From Variovorax sp. PBL-E5 (GTDB lineage Bacteria; Pseudomonadota; Gammaproteobacteria; Burkholderiales; Burkholderiaceae_C): a DNA stretch of 64,000 nt. Below, piece by piece: positions 27,347 to 35,185 of the stretch (position 1 is its first letter; each line of letters opens with the position of its first letter). The stretch spans positions 186,001 through 250,000 of the forward strand of contig NZ_LR594671.1 in the NCBI RefSeq assembly GCF_901827185.1, read 5' to 3'. The position numbers and the translations under genes were made by a program. Under the pieces are notes generated by a model. It was given only the letters and a program-made list of their open reading frames with translations, did no database searches and was not told the DNA's origin.

Positions 27347-28207
27347 ATGAGCCTCCTCCAAGTCACCGACCTCGGCAAATCCTTCGGCGGCGTCAAGGCC
27401 GTCGACGGCATCAGCTTCGACCTCGCAGCCGGCGAGCTGCTGGCGCTGATCGGCCCCAACGGCGCCGGCAAGTCCACCACCTTCAACATGGTGAACGGCC
27501 AGCTCCGGGCCGACCGCGGCTCGATCCGGCTCGACGGCGAAGAGCTGGTCGGCCGCAGGCCACGCGAGATCTGGCGCCTCGGCGTGGGCCGCACCTTCCA
27601 GATCGCCGAGACCTTCGCCTCGCTCACGGTGGTCGAGAACGTGCAGATGGCCTTGCTCTCGCATGACCACAAGCTGTTCTCGACCTGGCGCCGCGCCTCG
27701 GACCACAAACGCGGCGAAGCGCTGGCATTGCTCGACCAGGTCGGCATGAAGGCGCAGGCCGACCGGCCTTGCAGCGTGCTCGCGTACGGCGACGTCAAGC
27801 GCGTCGAGCTCGCCATCGCGATGGCCAACAGTCCGAAGCTGCTGCTGATGGACGAGCCGACCGCCGGCATGGCGCCCCAGGAACGCAATTCGCTGATGGC
27901 GCTGACCAAGCAACTGGTGATCGACCGCGGCATGGCCGTGCTCTTCACCGAACACAGCATGGACGTGGTGTTCGCGTATGCCGACCGCATGATCGTGCTC
28001 GCGCGCGGGCGCCTGATCGCGCAGGGCAAGCCGCTCGAGATCCGCGACCATCCGAAGGTGCAGGAGGTGTACTTCGGCTCCGGCAAGACTTTCGCACACC
28101 CCCAGGCTGCGCGCACTTCGTTGCGCTCCGCCACCCCCCTTGCAGGGGGCAGCGCCAGCAGCCCGGCAAAGCCGGTTCTGCGTCGCTCCTTGAAAGAGCC
28201 CGTATGA
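27347..28207 (+). CDS. Branched-chain-type ABC transporter ATPase (LivG-like) with repeat-derived tail
   Basis: A 286-residue ATPase. Walker A is GPNGAGKST (about residues 40-48), Walker B LLLMDEPTAGMAP, and the switch is FTEHSMDVVFAYADRM. The signature is unusual: the expected LSGG segment reads VLAYGDVKRVELA, as in several Liv ATPases of pyridine and urea clusters. The core ends at EVYFGSGKTFAH. The last 35 or so residues (PQAARTSLRSATPLAGG and on) are translated from a family 2 repeat and are absent from ordinary LivG proteins. The stop overlaps the livF start by 4 nt. Confidence 0.88.
   Translation: MSLLQVTDLGKSFGGVKAVDGISFDLAAGELLALIGPNGAGKSTTFNMVNGQLRADRGSIRLDGEELVGRRPREIWRLGVGRTFQIAETFASLTVVENVQMALLSHDHKLFSTWRRASDHKRGEALALLDQVGMKAQADRPCSVLAYGDVKRVELAIAMANSPKLLLMDEPTAGMAPQERNSLMALTKQLVIDRGMAVLFTEHSMDVVFAYADRMIVLARGRLIAQGKPLEIRDHPKVQEVYFGSGKTFAHPQAARTSLRSATPLAGGSASSPAKPVLRRSLKEPV
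28098..28190. repeat. Interspersed repeat, family 2, inside the livG reading frame
   Basis: CACCCCCAGGCTGCGCGCAC leads into TTCGTTGCGCTCCGCCACCCC, a CCCCCTTGCAGGGGG hairpin, and CCGGCAAAGCCGG, ending CGCTCCTTGAAA. The first 20 nt after CAC match the repeat at 25164. It lies in frame with livG and supplies its C-terminus. Confidence 0.8.
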
Positions 28208-28935
28208 CGAAAGACATCCTGCTCGAAGCCAAGGCCCTGTGCGCCTGGTACGGCGCCGCGCAGATCCTCTACGACGTCGACCTCGAAGTGCGGCGCGGCG
28301 AGGTCGTCGCGCTGATGGGCCGCAACGGCGCCGGCAAGTCGACCACGCTCAAGGCGCTGATCGGCATGCTCGCCAAGCGCCGCGGCGCGGTGCGCTTTCT
28401 CGGCCACGACATCTCGAAGAGCGAGCCGCACCATGCAGCGCGGCTGGGCCTGGGCTTCGTGCCGGAAGACCGGCGCGTGTTCACCGACCTCAGCGTGATG
28501 GAGAACCTCGAGGTCGGCCGCCAGGCCGCGCGCCGCTGGAGCGATGGCAGCGACGCGCCGCTGTGGACGCCCGAGCGCCTGTTCAAGCTGTTCCCCAATC
28601 TCGGCGAGATGCCGAACCGCCCCGGCGGCCGCATGAGCGGCGGCGAGCAGCAGATGCTGACGGTGGCGCGCACGCTGATGGGCAATCCCTACCTGGTGCT
28701 GCTCGATGAGCCTTCGGAAGGCGTCGCGCCGGTGATCGTCGAGCAGATGGCTCACATGATTCTCGAGCTCAAGGCGCAAGGCGTGAGCATCCTGCTGTCG
28801 GAGCAGAACATGCACTTCGCCGAACTGGTGTCCGACCGCGCGTACGTGCTCGAGAAAGGGCAGATCCGCTATCACGCGTCGATGGCCGATCTCGCGGCCA
28901 ACGATGAAGTGCGACGCGCATATCTGAGTGTCTAG
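28204..28935 (+). CDS. Branched-chain-type ABC transporter ATPase (LivF-like)
   Basis: A 243-residue ATPase with Walker A GRNGAGKST, the LivF-style GFVPEDRRVFTDLSVMENL, signature MSGGEQQM, Walker B LVLLDEPSEGVAP and the switch region SEQNMHFA. It uses the ATG that overlaps the livG stop. With LivG-like it forms the heterodimeric motor for the fused permease. Four genes (receptor, fused permease, two ATPases) make the complete importer of the nicotinate locus. Confidence 0.92.
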   Translation: MTKDILLEAKALCAWYGAAQILYDVDLEVRRGEVVALMGRNGAGKSTTLKALIGMLAKRRGAVRFLGHDISKSEPHHAARLGLGFVPEDRRVFTDLSVMENLEVGRQAARRWSDGSDAPLWTPERLFKLFPNLGEMPNRPGGRMSGGEQQMLTVARTLMGNPYLVLLDEPSEGVAPVIVEQMAHMILELKAQGVSILLSEQNMHFAELVSDRAYVLEKGQIRYHASMADLAANDEVRRAYLSV

Positions 28936-28968
28936 GCAGCAAGAGTTTTCAACCCGAGGAGCGACCCC

Positions 28969-29700
28969 ATGCACGACATCCCACGCAGAACCCTCCTGAA
29001 GGCGACCGCCGCATTCGGCCTCGTCAGCGGCCTCGGCCTCGCGATGCCGATCTTGGCGGCCACGAAGATCAAGCCCGACGGCAAGTCCGCGCTGATCGTG
29101 GTCGACGTGCAGAACTGCTTCATCGACGGCGGCACGCTGCCGGTCAAGGGCGGTGCCGAGGTGGTGCCGGTCATCAACAAGCTGGCCGGCGCCTTCGGCA
29201 ACATCGTCGTCACGCAGGACTGGCACACGCCGGGACATGCCTCGTTCGCGAGCAGCTATCCGGGCAAGAAGCCTTTCGAGACCACCAGGCTGAGCTACGG
29301 CACGCAGGTGCTGTGGCCCGACCACTGCGTGCAGGGCACCGACGACGCGGCGCTCGACAAGGACCTCAAGCTGCCCACCGCGCAGCTCATCATCCGCAAG
29401 GGCTTCCACAAGGACATGGACAGCTACTCGGCCTTCGAGGAAGCCGATCACAAGACGGCGACCGGGCTTGGCGGCTACCTGAAGCAGCGCGGCATCAAGA
29501 AGGTGTTCGTGACCGGCCTGGCGACCGACTTCTGCGTGGCCTGGACCGCGATGGATGCGCGCAAGGCCGGCTTCGAGGTCTATGTGATCGAAGACGCGAC
29601 GCGCGCGATCGATCTCAATGGTTCGCTGGCCGCTGCGTGGAAACAGATGGCGGCAAAAGGGGTGAAGCGAATCCAGTCCGCCGACATCGAAAGCGCCTGA
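28969..29700 (+). CDS. pncA: Nicotinamidase (isochorismatase-like hydrolase) with twin-arginine signal
   Basis: A 243-residue cysteine hydrolase. The catalytic triad is visible: D46 in VVDVQNCF, a lysine in IIRKGFHKDMDSYSAF, and C189 in GLATDFCVAW. Metal ligands come from QDWHTPGHASFA. The DHCVQGT motif is typical of nicotinamidases. It deamidates nicotinamide to nicotinate. The N-terminus MHDIPRRTLLKATAAFGLV followed by an apolar stretch to LAAT is a twin-arginine signal, so the enzyme should act in the periplasm. It lies between the transporter and nicA, supplying the substrate of NicAB. Confidence 0.9.
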   Translation: MHDIPRRTLLKATAAFGLVSGLGLAMPILAATKIKPDGKSALIVVDVQNCFIDGGTLPVKGGAEVVPVINKLAGAFGNIVVTQDWHTPGHASFASSYPGKKPFETTRLSYGTQVLWPDHCVQGTDDAALDKDLKLPTAQLIIRKGFHKDMDSYSAFEEADHKTATGLGGYLKQRGIKKVFVTGLATDFCVAWTAMDARKAGFEVYVIEDATRAIDLNGSLAAAWKQMAAKGVKRIQSADIESA

Positions 29701-29713
29701 GCCGGCACGCCGA

Positions 29714-30196
29714 ATGCCCGAGTTCGCACTGAAGGTCAATGGACGCCACGTCGAACTCGCGGTGCCGCACGAAGCGTCGCTGCTGCATGTGCTGCGCAAC
29801 GACCTGAGACTCAACGGACCCAAGTACGGCTGCGGCCTGGGCCAGTGCGGCGCGTGCACGGTGTGGGTCGACGGCGTCGCGGCGCGCGCGTGCGTGATTC
29901 CGGCGCACGGCGTGGCGGGTCGTGAGATCACCACGCTCGAAGGTCTCGGCTCGCGCGAGAAGTGGCATCCCGTGCAGCAAGGCTTCGAGGATGCGCAGGC
30001 CGCGCAATGCGGCTACTGCCTCAACGGCATGGTGATGCAGGCCGCCGCGCTGCTGGCGCGGGACCCGCATCCGAGCGAGGCCCGCATCCGCAGCGAACTC
30101 TCCGGCAACCTGTGCCGTTGCGGCACGCACGTGGAGATCGTCGCCGCGGTGCAGCGCGCCGCGTGGCTGATCGCGAACGAGGACGCCACCACGTGA
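29714..30196 (+). CDS. nicA: Nicotinate dehydrogenase small, iron-sulfur subunit
   Basis: A 160-residue protein with two [2Fe-2S] domains of the xanthine oxidase family. The plant-ferredoxin-like site is C40, C45, C48 (YGCGLGQCGAC) and C60. The four-helix site is C99, C102 (QCGYCLNG) and C134, C136 (NLCRCGTH). All eight ligands are present. It relays electrons from the molybdenum centre of NicB to the cytochrome c domains. Its TGA overlaps the GTG start of nicB. No FAD subunit is present, as in NicAB-type enzymes. Confidence 0.92.
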   Translation: MPEFALKVNGRHVELAVPHEASLLHVLRNDLRLNGPKYGCGLGQCGACTVWVDGVAARACVIPAHGVAGREITTLEGLGSREKWHPVQQGFEDAQAAQCGYCLNGMVMQAAALLARDPHPSEARIRSELSGNLCRCGTHVEIVAAVQRAAWLIANEDATT

Positions 30197-33100
30197 CACG
30201 GCGCGCCGACCTGCCGCGCACGCGCAGCGAGTTCATGAATGCCGACGGCGTGCTGGTCGTCGTGCGCAAGACGCCGCCGCCACCGCCGCCCGCGCCCGGC
30301 CAGCCGCCCACGGTGTGGGGCAACCCGGCCGAAGGCGACGAGGTGCTGCTCGCGGTCTGGGACGACGGCAGCGTCAGCGCGCTCAATGGCCACGTCGATC
30401 TCGGCACCGGCATCCGGACCTCGCTCGCGCAGATCGTCGCCGAGGAACTGGATGTGCCTTTCGAGCAGGTCTGCATGATGCTCGGCGACACGGCGCGCGT
30501 GCCGAACCAGGGCGCGACCATCGCCAGCGCATCGATCCAGATCCATTCGCAGCCGCTGCGCCTTGCCGCGGCGCAGGCGCGTGCGTGGCTGGTGGCGCAG
30601 GCATCGGAGCGTTTCGGCGTGCAGCCTTCGCTGATGAAAGTGCGCGACGGCCGCGTGCAGGCCGGTGACGATGCCGCCTTCGGTGTCGGCTTCGGCGAGC
30701 TGGTCGCGGGCGCGCGCACGGTGTTGCATCTCGATGCCGATGCGCCGCTGAAGAACCCGGGCGACTACCGCGTCGTCGGCCGCTCGGTGCCGCGCGTCGA
30801 CATCCCGGCCAAGCTCGCGGGCGAGCTCGCCTTCGTGCACGACATGCGCGTGCCCGGCATGCTGCACGGCCGCGTGCTGCGTCCGCCCTATGCGGGCGCG
30901 GACCACGGCGATTTCATCGGCAACACGCTCGAGTCGGTCGATGAATCGTCGATCGCGCACATCCCCGGCATTCGCGCGGTGGTCGTGATCCGCGACTTCG
31001 TCGGCATCGTCGCCGAGCGCGAGGAACATGCCGAGCAGGCGATGCGCGAACTGCGCGTGAAGTGGAAGCCATGGCCGGGCCTGCCCTCGCTCGACGATCT
31101 CGCGGGTGCGATCCGTGCCAATCCCGCGACCCAGCGGTTGCTGGTCGACGAAGGCGATGTCGATGGCGCGCTCGCCGCGGCCGCGCAGCCGATGCCGCGC
31201 ACCTATGTGTGGCCCTACCAGATGCATGCGTCGATCGGGCCCTCGTGCGCGCTGGCGCATTGGGCGCCCGGCGGCGACGACGGATTTGCATTGCGCGTGT
31301 GGGCCGGTTCGCAGAATCCCCACGTGCTGCGCGCCGATCTCGCGCAGCTGATGGGCCTCGACGACACCGCGGTCGACGTGGTGCGCATGGAGGCCGCCGG
31401 CTGCTACGGCCGCAACGGCGCCGACGATGTCGCGGCCGATGCTGCGCTGCTCGCGCGCGCGGCCGGCGCGCCGGTGCGCGTGCAGCTCACGCGCGAGCAG
31501 GAACATCTGTGGGAGCCCAAGGGCGCCGCGCAGCTGATGCAGATCCGCGGCGGGCTCGATGCCGAGGGCGGCGTCGCGGCCTACGACTTCGAGACCTCGT
31601 ACCCGTCGAACGGCGCGCCGACGCTCGCGCTGCTGCTCACGCGCACCATCGAACCGGTGGCGCAGGCCTTCGAGATGGGCGACCGCACCGCGCGCCCTCC
31701 CTATGCGTACGGCAACCTGCGCGTGAAGGTCAACGACATGGCGCCGATCGTGCGCGCCTCGTGGCTGCGCGGCGTGTCGGCGCTGCCGAGTTCGTTCGCG
31801 CACGAGTCCTATGTCGATGAGCTCGCGACCGCGGCCGGCGTCGACCCGGTCGCCTTCCGGCTGCGCCATCTGCGCGATCCGCGTGCGGCCGAGCTGGTGC
31901 GCGAGACCGCGCAGAAGGCCGGCTGGCGCATGCGCACCGGGCCGCAGGAGAACGCCGACGGCGGCCTCGGGCCGGGCGGCGATGTGCTGTTCGGCCAGGG
32001 CTTCGCCTATGCGCGTTACGTGCACAGCAAGTGGCCCGGCTTCGGCGCCGCGTGGTCGGCCTGGGTGGCCGATGTCGAGGTCAACCGCAGGACCGGCGAG
32101 GTGCATGTGCGGCGCGTGGTGGTCGGGCACGACGCGGGGCTGGTGGTCAATCCGGCCGGCATCGATCACCAGATCCACGGCAACGTGATCCAGAGCACGA
32201 GCCGCGCGCTCAAGGAGCGCGTGCGCTTCGCGCCGCAGGGCGGCGCGCCGGGCGTGCAGCAGCTGCCTGGCGTGCCGGCTTCGGGCGTGGTCGCGAGCCG
32301 CGAGTGGGGCAGCTACCCGATCCTCGATTTCCGCGAAGTGCCGGTGATCGAGGTGATGCACATGCAGCGGCCCGGCGAGCCGCCGCTGGGCGCGGGGGAG
32401 TCGTCGTCGGTGCCGGGGACGGCGGCGATCGCGAATGCGATCTTCGATGCCACGGGCCAGCGCTTTCGCGAGCCGCCGTTCACGCCGGAGGTTGTTCGCG
32501 CGGCCTTGAACCCGTCCTCACTCCCTCCCCCTCCGGGGGAGGGCTCGGGTGGGGGCACGCAGCGTGTGAACGATGACGGCGATGGCTACGGCCGCGTACC
32601 CCCATCCCAGCCTTCCCCCAGAGGGGGAAGGAGCAAGACGGCTTGGGCGGTGGGGATCGTGTTGGGTGGGCTCGGCGTCATCGCCGGCCTGCTCGGCTGG
32701 CGCTCCGTGATCGCACCGGTGTCGCTCAGCGCACCGGTCTACAGCCAGGCGACGATCGAACGCGGCCGCGTGCTCGCCGCGCTCGGCGACTGCGCCGTGT
32801 GCCACACCGCGCCGGGCGGCGTGCCCAACGCGGGCGGGCGCGCGATGGAAACGCCCTTCGGCACCCTCCACACCACCAACCTCACGCCCGATGCCGATAC
32901 GGGCCTCGGCCGCTGGTCCTTCAGCGCCTTCCAGCGCGCGATGCGCGAAGGCGTCTCGCGCGACGGCCATCATCTCTATCCGGCCTTCCCGTACACCGCG
33001 TTCGCCAAGACCAGCGACGACGATCTGCAGGCGCTCTACGCCTACTTCATGTCCCTGCCGGCGGTGCGCGCCGAGACGCCGAAGGCCGAACTGAAATTCC

Positions 33101-34245
33101 CCTTCGGCCTGCGGCCGTTGATGGCCGGCTGGAACGCGCTCTTCCACGATCCCTCGCCCTACCAACCCGTGGCCACGCAAAGCGCCGAATGGAACCGCGG
33201 CGCCTACCTCGTCAACGGCCTCGGCCATTGCGGCGCCTGCCACACGCCGCGCAATGCGATGGGCGCGGAGCAGGGCGGCGCGGCCTTCCTGTCGGGCGCG
33301 CTCGTCGATGGCTGGGAGGCGCCGGCATTGACTTCGCTCTCGTCGTCCGCCGTGCCATGGAATGCGGATGCGCTCTACCGCTACCTGCGCCGCGGCCATG
33401 CGCCGCATCACGGCATCGCGGGCGGCCCGATGGCCGAGGTGGTGCGTGAACTCGCGGCGGTGCCGGATGCCGACATCCGCGCCATGGCGAGCTATCTCGC
33501 GAGCTTCAACCCATCGAGCGTCGCCGGCGACCACGCAGCGCGCGCGCAACGCGCCGTCGCCGACGCCGCGGCCGGCCGGGGGCAACTGCTCGGCAACGCG
33601 CAGCGCATGTTCGACAGCGCCTGCGCGGCCTGCCATCACGACGGCGACGGGCCGACGCTGCTGGGCGTCAACACGCCGCTCGCGCTCAACAGCAATCTCA
33701 CGAGCGCACGGCCCGACAACCTGTTGCGCACCATCCTCGACGGCGTGCGCGAACCGGCCGCGCGCGACATCGGCTTCATGCCGGCGTTCGGCGATGCGCT
33801 CGACGATGCGCAGATCGTCGAGCTGGCCGGCTACATGCGCGCGCGCTTCGCGCCGCAGGCGCCGCCGTGGAACGACCTCGCGCGCGAGGTCGCGCGGCTG
33901 CGCGCTGAGCGTCCCTTACGATCGGCACCACACGGGCCGATCCGCCGGCTCGCCCTGATGGAGACGCCGCATGCCTTCGACCCTTTCGCCCACTCCGACC
34001 CTGCCTCGCGATGCCGAACGCGCCACGCTGATCGGACGCCTCTGGCAGCCCAATGTCGGCCCCGTGCTGGTCGCGGTGCACGAAGGAGGGCTGCACGACC
34101 TGTCGCGCATCGCGCCCACCTGCAGCGATCTGCTCGAACGCGACGATCCGGCGGCTGTCGTGCGCCAGGCGCTGCGCGACAAGTCCGCGCCGCATGTCGC
34201 CGCACTCGACGCGGCGCTGGCCAACAGCGACGAGGTGAAGCGTGA
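30193..34245 (+). CDS. nicB: Nicotinate dehydrogenase large subunit: molybdopterin domain fused to triheme cytochrome c
   Basis: The GTG start overlaps nicA. Residues about 1-770 are a molybdenum hydroxylase large subunit; the catalytic glutamate is E736 in PLGAGESSSVPG. A linker follows (about 775-816) encoded by a family 1 repeat, then a membrane span (WAVGIVLGGLGVIAGLLGW). Three CXXCH hemes come last: CAVCH (C867), CGACH (C1013) and CAACH (C1144). This is the NicB plan: nicotinate is hydroxylated to 6-hydroxynicotinate and electrons go to the respiratory chain. The cytochrome domain should end near residue 1240. The frame then runs on as arginine-rich sequence and overlaps the next gene by 275 nt, so a 3' frameshift near 33905 is likely. 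Confidence 0.88.
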   Translation: MTRRADLPRTRSEFMNADGVLVVVRKTPPPPPPAPGQPPTVWGNPAEGDEVLLAVWDDGSVSALNGHVDLGTGIRTSLAQIVAEELDVPFEQVCMMLGDTARVPNQGATIASASIQIHSQPLRLAAAQARAWLVAQASERFGVQPSLMKVRDGRVQAGDDAAFGVGFGELVAGARTVLHLDADAPLKNPGDYRVVGRSVPRVDIPAKLAGELAFVHDMRVPGMLHGRVLRPPYAGADHGDFIGNTLESVDESSIAHIPGIRAVVVIRDFVGIVAEREEHAEQAMRELRVKWKPWPGLPSLDDLAGAIRANPATQRLLVDEGDVDGALAAAAQPMPRTYVWPYQMHASIGPSCALAHWAPGGDDGFALRVWAGSQNPHVLRADLAQLMGLDDTAVDVVRMEAAGCYGRNGADDVAADAALLARAAGAPVRVQLTREQEHLWEPKGAAQLMQIRGGLDAEGGVAAYDFETSYPSNGAPTLALLLTRTIEPVAQAFEMGDRTARPPYAYGNLRVKVNDMAPIVRASWLRGVSALPSSFAHESYVDELATAAGVDPVAFRLRHLRDPRAAELVRETAQKAGWRMRTGPQENADGGLGPGGDVLFGQGFAYARYVHSKWPGFGAAWSAWVADVEVNRRTGEVHVRRVVVGHDAGLVVNPAGIDHQIHGNVIQSTSRALKERVRFAPQGGAPGVQQLPGVPASGVVASREWGSYPILDFREVPVIEVMHMQRPGEPPLGAGESSSVPGTAAIANAIFDATGQRFREPPFTPEVVRAALNPSSLPPPPGEGSGGGTQRVNDDGDGYGRVPPSQPSPRGGRSKTAWAVGIVLGGLGVIAGLLGWRSVIAPVSLSAPVYSQATIERGRVLAALGDCAVCHTAPGGVPNAGGRAMETPFGTLHTTNLTPDADTGLGRWSFSAFQRAMREGVSRDGHHLYPAFPYTAFAKTSDDDLQALYAYFMSLPAVRAETPKAELKFPFGLRPLMAGWNALFHDPSPYQPVATQSAEWNRGAYLVNGLGHCGACHTPRNAMGAEQGGAAFLSGALVDGWEAPALTSLSSSAVPWNADALYRYLRRGHAPHHGIAGGPMAEVVRELAAVPDADIRAMASYLASFNPSSVAGDHAARAQRAVADAAAGRGQLLGNAQRMFDSACAACHHDGDGPTLLGVNTPLALNSNLTSARPDNLLRTILDGVREPAARDIGFMPAFGDALDDAQIVELAGYMRARFAPQAPPWNDLAREVARLRAERPLRSAPHGPIRRLALMETPHAFDPFAHSDPASRCRTRHADRTPLAAQCRPRAGRGARRRAARPVAHRAHLQRSARTRRSGGCRAPGAARQVRAACRRTRRGAGQQRRGEA
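32521..32632. repeat. Diverged family 1 repeat inside nicB
   Basis: CTCCCTCCCCCTCCGGGGGA + GGGCTCGGGTGGGGG and CCCCCATCCCAGCCTTCCCC + CAGAGGGGGAAGGAG are inverted partners about 45 bp apart. They have the layout of the intergenic family 1 repeats but a changed core. The element is in frame and forms the linker between the two halves of NicB. Confidence 0.7.
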
Positions 34246-35155
34246 TGCCGCGCAGCCCTGGCTGCTCGCGCCCTGCGACCTGCAGGCCATCAAGGCCAGC
34301 GGCGTGACCTTCGTCGCCAGCCTGCTCGAACGCGTGATCGAGGAGCAGTCGCGCGGCGATGCGTCGAAGGCCGAGTCGATCCGTGCCGCACTCGGCAGCG
34401 TGCTGGGCGACAACCTCGCGGGCATCGTGCCGGGCTCGCCGCAGGCGCAGAAGGTCAAGCAGCTGTTGATCGCGCAGGGCGCGTGGTCGCAGTACCTCGA
34501 GGTCGGCATCGGCCCCGATGCCGAGATCTTCACCAAGGCGCCGGTGCTGTCCGCGGTCGGCACCGGTGCCGATGTCGGCATTCATCCGGGGTCGGTCTGG
34601 AACAACCCCGAGCCCGAGGTCGTGCTCGCGGTCGACAGCCGCGGCCGCACGCTCGGCGCTGCGCTCGGCAACGACGTCAACCTGCGCGACTTCGAAGGCC
34701 GCAGCGCGCTGCTGCTCGGCAAGGCCAAGGACAACAACGCGTCCTGCGCGATCGGCCCCTTCATCCGCCTCTTCGACGATCGCTTCGGCATCGGCGACGT
34801 GCGCCGCATCACCGTGGGACTGCGCGTCGCGGGGCCGGAGGGCTTCGTGCTCGAAGGCGCGAGCTCGCTGGCGAAGATCAGCCGCGATCCGCTCGACCTC
34901 GTGGCGCAGGCCATCGGCCCGCACCATGCGTACCCGGATGGCCTGATGCTGTTCCTCGGCACCATGTTCGCGCCGACGCAGGACCGGCACGGACCGGGCC
35001 AGGGCTTCACGCACGTGGTGGGCGACCGCGTGACCATCTCGGCGCCCGAACTCGGCTCGCTGGAGAACCGCGTCGTCCATTCGGACCAGGCGGCGCGCTG
35101 GTCCTTCGGCATCGGCGCGCTGATGCGCAACCTCGCGGGGCGCGGATTGCTCTGA
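33971..35155 (+). CDS. Fumarylacetoacetate hydrolase family protein
   Basis: A 394-residue protein whose C-terminal 230 residues form the FAH fold: EVGIGPDAEIFTKAPVLSAVGTGADVGIHP, then the metal-binding NNPEPEVVLAV, GNDVNLRDFEGRSALLLGKAKDNNASCAIGPF and GHH-like AIGPHHAYPDG, quoted in blocks. Enzymes of this length class act as sugar-acid or 2-keto acid dehydratases and hydrolases. It follows nicB with a GGAGA ribosome site but inside the nicB overrun, and it converges on the UxaA-type gene. It could serve the nicotinate route or, more naturally, the sugar-acid-like operon beside it. Confidence 0.82.
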   Translation: MPSTLSPTPTLPRDAERATLIGRLWQPNVGPVLVAVHEGGLHDLSRIAPTCSDLLERDDPAAVVRQALRDKSAPHVAALDAALANSDEVKRDAAQPWLLAPCDLQAIKASGVTFVASLLERVIEEQSRGDASKAESIRAALGSVLGDNLAGIVPGSPQAQKVKQLLIAQGAWSQYLEVGIGPDAEIFTKAPVLSAVGTGADVGIHPGSVWNNPEPEVVLAVDSRGRTLGAALGNDVNLRDFEGRSALLLGKAKDNNASCAIGPFIRLFDDRFGIGDVRRITVGLRVAGPEGFVLEGASSLAKISRDPLDLVAQAIGPHHAYPDGLMLFLGTMFAPTQDRHGPGQGFTHVVGDRVTISAPELGSLENRVVHSDQAARWSFGIGALMRNLAGRGLL

Positions 35156-35163
35156 TCGCCGCG

Positions 35164-35185
35164 AGGGCCTGTGTGAACAGGCCCT
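35164..35185. terminator. Bidirectional stem-loop between convergent genes
   Basis: AGGGCCTGT and ACAGGCCCT make a perfect 9-bp stem with a GTGA loop. It lies between the FAH-family stop and the UxaA-type stop, reaching into the latter. No T-run follows, but position and stability suit a terminator for both operons. Confidence 0.6.

Noticed and set aside
30013..32361. A 782-codon minus-strand open frame opposite nicB
   Set aside because: Shadow of the molybdenum domain with low-complexity His/Arg/Ala composition.
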